Positions 57,083 to 64,000 of a stretch of 64,000 bases of DNA are shown piece by piece. The notes under the pieces are model-generated. The model saw only the letters and a program-made list of their open reading frames with translations. It was not told the DNA's origin and did no database searches. This DNA is from Theristus sp. LFF4_11 (lineage: Eukaryota > Nematoda > Chromadorea > Monhysterida > Xyalidae): contig JASANC010000838.1 in assembly GCA_030248135.1 (NCBI GenBank), positions 1 through 64,000 of the forward strand, written 5' to 3'. Positions within the stretch are counted from its first letter, which is position 1. Each line of letters opens with the position of its first letter. A program made the translations under genes and the position numbers.

Positions 57083-57668
57083 GACCTGCTACTCAATGAG
57101 GTTGTGGACGTGAAGGGAAACTAGTTTCAATCTTTATGTGATAATTCAGATTAGCCCAAGTGACCCGGCCTTATTTAGGGTACTCGGATCCCTTTGCCAA
57201 TTTTGAATTCCCGCGTCGTGCATGAGACTGCTTACCTATCTATGCGCGCATTGAGACGCGGGGCCAAAAGAAAAGATATTAGACTGCAGTTCTTTGGAAT
57301 ACTTTGCGTTTGCATCCTGTACAAAAACGTTTTTCAAAGGTTGTAAACGCGTGGCATGAACTGATGGAACGACTGTGATACACAACGCTGAGCACCGAAT
57401 TAGGCGGCTTTAGCATTGTTTTGTACAAAGGAGCTGTTTGTTGTGCATGTGCCTTTCGCTGTTCTTGTGATGGGACATACCGAATTTTTTAAACTTTTTT
57501 CAAGCACTGGTGGTTTCTCGCACCGGTGCTGTGAATTTCTTCGTTACTTTGAATAAAGTAATGCATCCAATACTCACGTTTTGCGATTTTCTGCGATTGC
57601 GATACACACACTTAATAACTGCAGAACACTGTGGAACAAAACCGTAACAGTAACAGTAACCTCAGGTA
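57083..57668. repeat. Convergent 3' flank of COASY and ML gene, with a dispersed repeat
   Basis: About 57190-57290 resembles 37447-37560 (shared AATTTTGAATTCCCGCG, CCTATC, CCAAAA and AAAGATA words in order), a low-copy dispersed repeat of unknown class. No gene seen. Confidence 0.35.
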
Positions 57669-58687
57669 TCATTTTGGTGCCGTGAGCAGCTGTGCCACGC
57701 CACAAGCGATTTCTTCTTTGCTCGATGAATCCCCATTTTTCAGGCGAACTTCCAGCTGGTATACCGTCTGAGAGAAGAAGAAAAGAACTCGCCAATAACA
57801 CAAACACAACAACTTCAGTTCAACATTTTTTGACAGATGCCAGCATTGTGCATTGTAAAAATAACTGACATTTCCGCCCAGCTGGCTGATAATGCTGGCA
57901 AACGGGCCAAGATCGATGCTCTGCTTGAACTGGTTCGTTCCCGGTTCCATGGGGCAGTTTGTCGTGAGCGCACAGGCGTCCAAGTTGTTTCTGCAAATTG
58001 CATGCACGTTTCAACAACTGAAATGCAGCCAACGCGGCAGTCGCATCGTGTTTGAAGACACGCTAAATCAGCGCAGGCGCGCTCCGCTTGCACGTCAGCC
58101 GGCCGTCAGTGGCCGCAAACGCACAAGAGTCCGAGCGTGGGTATGGTGACCCAGTGGCAGTCGCCCCAGAGCGGGTTGCCCCAGTACGACAGTTTCAAGT
58201 CTGCCAACAGGCTGTTGTATGTGGTGCCGTGGTTGTCACCGGCTGCTGACAGCACGATCACAGTGCTGAATGCCACTGGATAGTTTGAGTGGCCGCTGCT
58301 GTCCAGCACTTCAATGTGCGTCAGTTGAAACACGTCTGCAATGGAAAATGTTCAACATGTCGCTTTATTGAAACACGCGACAACATTATTCAGTTTCAAA
58401 CAAGTGCTCTTATCAACCCATGCACGCATAATTTGCCTTTTTGCGCATCTAGCATCAGGTTGAAAAAGCAAAAAAAACATCGAAGTGATGAGTAGTTTAT
58501 CATGTGATCGATCAGCAGTGGTCTCGAAGCAAAACCTGTTACTCAAGAAATTACCTGAACTGGCGCAGTTGAACCAGTGCAGTTTCGTGGCCGTCCCGTT
58601 TGGCATGTTCGCCTGGACACCGCAGTCTGTTGCGTTGCATGCTGACGCAATCAAACAAAACAAGCACAAACTCAGCAACTGTCTCAT
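57669..58687 (-). CDS. ML-domain (MD-2-related lipid-recognition) secreted protein, copy 2
   Basis: Four exons on the minus strand: 58555-58687, 58125-58335, 57870-57990, 57669-57767; 188 codons with stop, phases 1, 2, 0. Starts MRQLLSLCLFCLIASACNA, a clear signal peptide. The mature protein has six Cys: TDC, WFNC, GDCHW, DAC, TNCP and EEIAC. The spacing, the NCPMEPG block and the late VYQLEVRLKN strand before the last Cys fit the ML fold, a beta sandwich that binds lipids (NPC2, MD-2 and GM2-activator relatives). It is a tandem paralogue of the gene at 58935-59999 with the same exon borders; exon 1 and exon 2 lengths (133 and 211) are identical. Alternative: an unnamed secreted six-Cys family resembling ML. 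Function beyond lipid or glycolipid binding cannot be read. Confidence 0.75.
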
Positions 58688-58934
58688 CTCGGTTTTCAGG
58701 GTTATGTGGTTCGATTGTTAGCTTGAACAGTCGTTAAAAGCGTGATAAGAGCTTTGATTAAATAATCATCCGTTTATTCCGCCCCGGTATGTACAGCGTC
58801 AGGACAGGTGTCGAAATTCTCAGACTACAAAACTGAGTCTGTGTGATAACTGTGCCGTGACAAAATGATGAACAAATTTTTAATGTTTTTAATCAGACAA
58901 AAAAATCCGTGTACATGAATATGGACAGACAGAA
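58688..58934. other. Spacer between tandem ML genes
   Basis: About 250 AT-rich bases, presumably the promoter of copy 2 and 3' end of copy 1. No distinct signal recognised. Confidence 0.3.
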
Positions 58935-59999
58935 TTACGGTATCACCGATATTTTTGACGGTTTTGATCCAGTGAGCAGTTGCACAGTTCCGCAAGCGAT
59001 TTCTTCATTGAACGCTGAATCTGCGTTTCTCAGTCTCACTTCAAATTGATACACGGACTGAAAGGTGGTTTTCGTAATACAAACAAACTTGAAAATTTGA
59101 AGTTTTTTTTGGAAAATAATCTCACATTTCCGACCAGCTGACTGATCAAGCCAGCGAATGGGCCAAGATCGATGTCTTTTTGAAACTGATTTGTGCCCGG
59201 GGTCACAGGACAGTTGGCCAATATACATGCGTCCAAGTTGGTCCTATGCGACAGATGAAAGTTTCCAAAAAAACAAAACAATTGTACAGACAAACTTTCA
59301 AATATAGGGAATCCGTTGATTGGTTAGTGATCGTGATGCATGCATTCTGTGCAAACCAAACACCGCATCCCCCGGGCAATGCCTGCACAGAAAGCATGCA
59401 TCATGTGACCACCAACCAATCAGCTGATTCTTCATAATTTAGAGTTCGACTGTACAGAAATAGAGAAGGCAAAAATGCGCACTTGAAATCAAAACGCCTT
59501 CTCGCAACATGCACTTCAAATTGCTTGAGCGTACAAGAGTCCCAGCGTCGGTATGTTGACCCAGTGGCAGCTGCCTCCGAACGTGTCAGTCCACAACGCC
59601 AATTTCATGTCAGCACGCAGCTGCTTGTACGTGGTGCCACGGTTGTCACCAGCCGCTGACACACTGACGCCTTTCGTAATGGTCACTGGATAGTTCGTGG
59701 CACCGGTGCTGTCGAGTATGTCGATGTGAGTCAACGCAAACACATCTGCACACGACAGCACAAACTTTGAATCCTATTGATGCGGCGCAGTTAGCCGCTG
59801 TAACACTTTTTCTTTTCTGGTTACTTCAGAATTGAATGATAGAATCAATGATACGTGTGTTTTTACCTGACCGGGCGCAGTTGAACCAGTGCAGTTTGGT
59901 GGCAGTGCCGTTTGGCATGTTCGCAGCACCAGTGCAGTCGGGTGTGCAACAACACTGAGGCACAGACAGCAGAAGGAGCAACCAGAATAAACGCATCAT
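58935..59999 (-). CDS. ML-domain (MD-2-related lipid-recognition) secreted protein, copy 1
   Basis: Four exons: 59867-59999, 59535-59745, 59126-59243, 58935-59057; 195 codons with stop. Two adjacent ATGs start the frame (MMRLFWLLLLLSV), giving a signal peptide before CCCTPDC. Key motifs match copy 2: NMPNGTATKLHWFNC, SAAGDN.GTTY, CHWV.IPTLGLL, NLDAC, NCPVTPGTNQF, DLGPFAGLISQL and IACGTVQLL. The predicted protein is secreted and may bind lipid. Its second intron contains a TA-flanked MITE (59287-59452) that makes it longer than the equivalent intron of copy 2. The extended C-terminus (SKPSKISVIP) differs from copy 2. Confidence 0.76.
59287..59452. mobile_element. TA-flanked palindromic MITE inside ML copy 1 intron 2
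   Basis: Begins CAGACAAACTTTCAAATAT and ends with the related inverse of CAGTCGAACTCTAAATTATG; TA on both sides (59285-59286, 59453-59454). Internal arms TGATTGGTTAGTGATC and GTGACCACCAACCAATCA oppose each other. A diverged relative lies at about 19140-19275. Confidence 0.7.
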
Positions 60000-61860
60000 G
60001 GGCGTTCGCAGCCTCGTTATCCTGTTTACAGTGTTCAAATCATCAACAAATTTGGGCAAACCCAATCTTTTACTGTTTTGACTTTGTAAGCCACAAATAA
60101 AAACTGCAGCGCGCTGTCTGGTAGCTACGTGTGTTTGTCACTTTGAAATCATTTTTATCTGAAAACAGGTGTCACCGTTCCCTTCCGCTTTCATCAAATT
60201 CTATTGGCCCACCGACGATGATATGACAAAATGTTCTTGCAAAAAAGTACGCAAATTCTTTAATCCTGGACACCAACCATCCTGGCAGAAAGAAACGATG
60301 TCCCAGTGGAACTGTTGTCATAATTCACGCAACCGAAAACCAACTTTTAATTCAAAAAATCAAATTTTCGCGGCGCCAGATTCTCGTAAAAATAATCGGT
60401 GGTGTGCGCGAACATGTTTATAAAAAACAAAACGAGTCCAGAAAATAAAGCACATTGAAAACAACACCGATTTCAAGACAGCAGGTATAAACCGGTGGAT
60501 TCGAACTCGGTTGTGCCCATAACATCGGCTATTATCAGCAACGGGGTTGCGTTTCAAACAGTTTTATTTTCTAAGCCGATTGTTGTTTCAGTCGGTTGAT
60601 GGTTGGCTTTCATTGAACGATTGGCAGGTATTGTGGTAACAGTGTAGCATTGATTTCAATACATGGCATAAGTTTTAAAGAAGTTTCGTTCACAGTCAAC
60701 AGTTTATTTGGCAGTGAACATACACCCCGTTTAAGGGAGACAATCCTAAAAGTTCTGATTGTTTTTTAACCAGAACAAACACTAAAAGTTCTGCAAATTA
60801 CCACCTTTCGATCCTCATTTCAACAAACACGCTGACCACCTACACAATTATAGATTTTTCAAAGCGCAAGTTTGCACAGTTAGGTTTTCGCTAAAAACTT
60901 GCCGCGAATATGTGAATGTTTGACAGATTATGCACTGAGCATTTTCACAGCTGTTCGCTGCCGCAGTGACATTTTGTCCTCAGTCTTTTGCTGACATTCT
61001 TGGTTCAGCATTCAGGGTGAGCCAAAAGCAACAGCAGAAGCATTGTAACTCAATGTTTTTATAATGATAACGTAACGAACTGACTGACATAATTCATAAA
61101 ATCTGAATTCATTTTAACAAATGAACGTAGTGCTCCCGAGATCGTGTCACCCGTTTTAAGACAAGTATATTTGACAGGTTTTTATGACATATTGTCAGCT
61201 CCATACTTTGCTGCTTCACAATATACACAAATCATTGGCTTTCAAAACGTACCTCACTGAGGTTTATTTTTTAGACACCCTGTAGACTTGAGGCACACGT
61301 TCACCACCGTTGTTTCATAGCTCATTTTGTGTTCAGGAAAGTTGTTCAGAAGCGCACAAAACGCATTTCTCAGATCTTTGTGTAAACCGATGTGAAAAAT
61401 AACATTTTATTACTGCGCACGGTTAAACTGAATGTGCAGAATCTGGCTTTTGTTCTGGTTACCAGTTTTAACCTTTTTTAAAATATAAAACGAATTTTTC
61501 AAATTTCTGTTATTTCTTTTCCTTGTGAAAACCTAGTTTCAATGCGGCTGTAACTGAGACATCTATATTTTGTTGTGGCTAAACTTCAGAACTTCTGCTA
61601 ACAATCTGCAACTTCTGAACAACAGCAACGGCGTACTTGTTCAACTAACGCAACGACTGCACAGAGCGATGTAGAACTATTCAAGTGCATTCAATTTTCA
61701 AGAAAACTTGTGTCATTTCAGCGTGAATTGCAAAAAGAAACGCCGCCACAATCGAGTGAAATCCTGCTGATCCGACGTGAAATCGCCGTGTTAACAACAT
61801 GTTCTCAAGTGGACAAGAAGCGTTTTTATGAGAATATTTACACAAGCACTGACAGCAAGC
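60000..61860. other. Intergenic region and 5' UTR of the SMYD4-like gene
   Basis: No supported gene. It holds a MITE (61013-61282). An acceptor-like TTTCAG at about 61720 may begin the exon that carries the SMYD4-like start. A B-box-like TTCGAATCC word occurs near 60500 on the minus strand without a foldable tRNA. Confidence 0.35.
61013..61282. mobile_element. Short MITE with CAGGGTG ends
   Basis: Starts CAGGGTGAGCCAAAA, as does the foldback element at 19873, and ends CACCCTG followed by TA. The left TA is lost (TT). Interior unrelated to the larger element and non-coding. Confidence 0.5.
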
Positions 61861-64000
61861 ATGGGCAACGAACAAAGCGGCCAGCCAGAGCAACAACAAC
61901 AGCAAAGTCAGGGTGTCGCCAGTTCTCACCATCTGCAACGTGCGTATCTGCAGGCCGTGCAGCAGTCGAGACATGCGAGCCCCCCGGTGAGCGCCTATCG
62001 GCCCCCGCCGTCGACCCGTGAACGATCGGCCGATCGAACATTGAGCTATCCACGTTTCGGTGACACTCCGCCCCCGGCCGGTGATGCGTTGCGAATGAAT
62101 CTGTCGCCCTCGCGTGCTCTCCCACCCCCAGCCCCCGCTCAGCTGTCACCTGCCTACCCGGGTGGCCTGACCCGCTCATCACCAATCCCATCGTCCGAGT
62201 CCACGTGCTCTACTGATGAGCAAGAAAAGACTGCGAGTGAACACGCGCTAATTGCGTCTGCCGGTGATCAAGCTGCACATCCACAAACGCATCCGTATCA
62301 AGCGACAACATCAGTAGCACAGCAAATGCATGGCGCCACCAGCAGTCATCAACCAGTTTCACCATCAACGCAAGTTACCGCACACAGCGATGCAGCGGAT
62401 CCAAGCACACACGTGAGCGGCAGTGCATCAACAGTGCCTGTGTGCTCAGGGCAACAACAGCAACAGACTGGCTTTGCTGAGCCTTCAGCTGCGGCAAGCA
62501 CTGCAGCACCGATGCACGTTGTAACAACGTTCACAAAAAGTCAACAGCAAACAGCAGCGTACGAGGCAGCTTCTTCAGCCGTTCCACACGACACTAATCA
62601 ACAATACATCAGTGCAGCGCAAAAAAACAACAACAACACCAACTTCAATAATTTCAACACACAAACGCAGACGGCGTATGAAACCGCAGCACCGCTACTA
62701 GACTTCAAGCAAAATCATAGTGTTGGTGTTATTGTCGGTGAAGAAGCGAACGAAAATAACACAGTGCCGGTAGCAGCGCACAACAATTCTGAGTCACAGG
62801 CAGCGCATCATCCGTTCTCCCACGCGTCTCCAACAAATATCAGCCATCAAAGCCACACATTCATAAAATCCACACCAGCCATTTATAGGCGCGAAAATCA
62901 TTCTGAACTCCAACATCGCATCGTTGGTTCGCAAGTCTCGCTCCAGGAGGAGTCGCCCTTGTCTTTCGATCACATTGAGCACATTCGAATCTCACTGGCA
63001 ACCGACGGCGTGCCAATGATTCAAACTGATTCAGCCAATCAGCGCAGTGCGCAGCATTATGCAAAGTGCACTGATGTAGCCGAGTCAGCATTGACCGATT
63101 GTGCCCAAGCGATTGCACGCCACGACTACCACGGTGCCCTGCAGCACGTCGCCAGAGCGATCTGCTTCGCTGACGACTGCAGTCACCAACTGGCACTGGC
63201 GTTCGGTCAGCGCGCTTTCCTGGCCTTGTACCATCGTGAGTTCCGGGCGTGCTGCGCGGACGTGACGAGAGCGGCCGAGCTGATCACTGCTGCCGCGGAC
63301 AACGACGCCACGAACAAGCACGACCGCGAGCGACTGCTGGTGAAGTGGAGTAAACTCGAGCAGGACGCGCTCAAACAGCAGCAGCTGCTCATCGAGGAGC
63401 AGAACGACTTTCCGGAGGACGAAATCTTCGACGGTCACTACCCGCGCATCAGCGGGCTCTCCGGCGCGGTGCAGATTCGGGCGGACGAGCGCAAATCACG
63501 CAAGTTGGTCGCGTTGAAGGCGATACCGAAAGGCAGTCTGGTATTGCGCGAGCCGGCGTACGTGTCGATGATCGACCAGCGCTTCTGCCACGAGCTCTGC
63601 CAAACGTGCGCGCAGCCGTTGCCGTTCGACTGGGTGCCGTGCGCCGAGTGCAACCGTGGCGCGATTCGATTCTGCTGCATCGCGTGTCGCAACGAAGGCT
63701 ACGACCAGTTTCACCGGTTCGAGTGTCGCCTCGCCACTGAGGATCTGCCAGTGGCGTACGAACTGTTCGCAGACAACCCTGGCCTCGATCTGATGGCGAA
63801 GCGTTTGCTCAGCCGCCTGCATCCGGCTGACGTGCAGGCGTACGCGGCGAGACAACCGGCAGAAACGGAGGACACGTTTGGCACGCATGTGCGCGACCAC
63901 TTTGGCGCAAACTTCCGCTCGATCATGAGTTTGCAGAAGTACGCGCAAACACAGGGAATCAGCTGGGATGAGGCGGAGCCGTTTCCTGAGCAGCTAGTGC
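61861..64000 (+). CDS. SMYD4-like TPR/MYND/SET protein, 5' part only
   Basis: Open frame from ATG at 61861 (strong Kozak context, A at -3 and G at +4) to the window end, 713 codons, no intron. An in-frame ATG at 61828 is a weaker alternative. Residues 1 to about 380 are disordered, rich in Gln, Ala, His, Ser and Pro. Residues about 401-480 form TPR-like helices (SALTDCAQAIARHDYHGAL). The start of the SET region (SRKLVALKAIPKGSLVLREPA) is split, as in SMYD proteins, by a MYND zinc finger: C580, C583, C594, C597, C605 or C606, C609, H618 and C622. SMYD proteins are lysine methyltransferases; the TPR-first order points to SMYD4. The catalytic SET core lies past the window. The N-terminus MGNEQSG fits an N-myristoylation consensus. 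Confidence 0.85.
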   Translation, partial: MGNEQSGQPEQQQQQSQGVASSHHLQRAYLQAVQQSRHASPPVSAYRPPPSTRERSADRTLSYPRFGDTPPPAGDALRMNLSPSRALPPPAPAQLSPAYPGGLTRSSPIPSSESTCSTDEQEKTASEHALIASAGDQAAHPQTHPYQATTSVAQQMHGATSSHQPVSPSTQVTAHSDAADPSTHVSGSASTVPVCSGQQQQQTGFAEPSAAASTAAPMHVVTTFTKSQQQTAAYEAASSAVPHDTNQQYISAAQKNNNNTNFNNFNTQTQTAYETAAPLLDFKQNHSVGVIVGEEANENNTVPVAAHNNSESQAAHHPFSHASPTNISHQSHTFIKSTPAIYRRENHSELQHRIVGSQVSLQEESPLSFDHIEHIRISLATDGVPMIQTDSANQRSAQHYAKCTDVAESALTDCAQAIARHDYHGALQHVARAICFADDCSHQLALAFGQRAFLALYHREFRACCADVTRAAELITAAADNDATNKHDRERLLVKWSKLEQDALKQQQLLIEEQNDFPEDEIFDGHYPRISGLSGAVQIRADERKSRKLVALKAIPKGSLVLREPAYVSMIDQRFCHELCQTCAQPLPFDWVPCAECNRGAIRFCCIACRNEGYDQFHRFECRLATEDLPVAYELFADNPGLDLMAKRLLSRLHPADVQAYAARQPAETEDTFGTHVRDHFGANFRSIMSLQKYAQTQGISWDEAEPFPEQLV

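Noticed and set aside
60480..60560. tRNA-like B-box word (GTTCGAATCC) on the minus strand
   Set aside because: No pairing T-stem, acceptor stem or anticodon arm could be folded; perhaps a decayed SINE.

Overview
The window is nuclear DNA from a metazoan, most likely an invertebrate. Its genes are split by spliceosomal introns (GT-AG, plus one good GC-AG candidate), and it contains animal-type genes (AMMECR1, a Sen1/senataxin helicase, bifunctional COASY, a SMYD4-like MYND/SET protein, ML-domain lipid-binding secreted proteins, a small metallothionein). MITE and foldback transposon families are abundant. Duplicated secreted Cys-rich families and ML genes would suit a nematode, tardigrade or other ecdysozoan, but nothing here fixes the taxon. 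Exon models were built by hand from splice sites, codon phase and, where possible, paralogue comparison.

Layout. 1-7900: one transcription-unit-like block with a 6.4-kb uninterrupted ORF (CCHC knuckle plus an RS/basic tail, gag-like in style) and structured leader and trailer. Its DNA is tiled end to end with short near-perfect inverted repeats in both coding and non-coding parts. This is the most unusual object in the window. 8456-10158 and 14826-17678 (minus): two paralogous secreted proteins with a shared Cys scaffold and Tyr- or Pro/Ala-rich tails. 13831-14311 (plus), between them: a two-exon metallothionein. 19873-20980: a Tc1/mariner-style foldback element. About 21440-29870: an 8-kb mosaic of homopolymeric G/C tracts and AT runs with several kilobase-scale inverted repeat pairs and no credible host gene.

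32165-41353 (plus): AMMECR1, six exons with a 7-kb second intron. 44461-54119 (plus): Sen1/SETX-type SF1 helicase, about 16 exons; its last intron holds a 3.6-kb TTAA-flanked palindromic element. 54431-57082 (plus): COASY, nine coding exons, all PPAT and DPCK landmarks visible. 57669-58687 and 58935-59999 (minus): tandem ML-domain genes with identical exon architecture. 61861-64000 (plus): 5' part of a SMYD4-like gene, cut by the window edge.

The cellular genes do not form a pathway: nucleic-acid helicase, CoA synthesis, secreted lipid-binding and Cys-rich proteins and a lysine-methyltransferase-like protein are simply neighbours. The regions between them are dominated by small non-autonomous transposons, several of which were traced to their TA or TTAA target sites.
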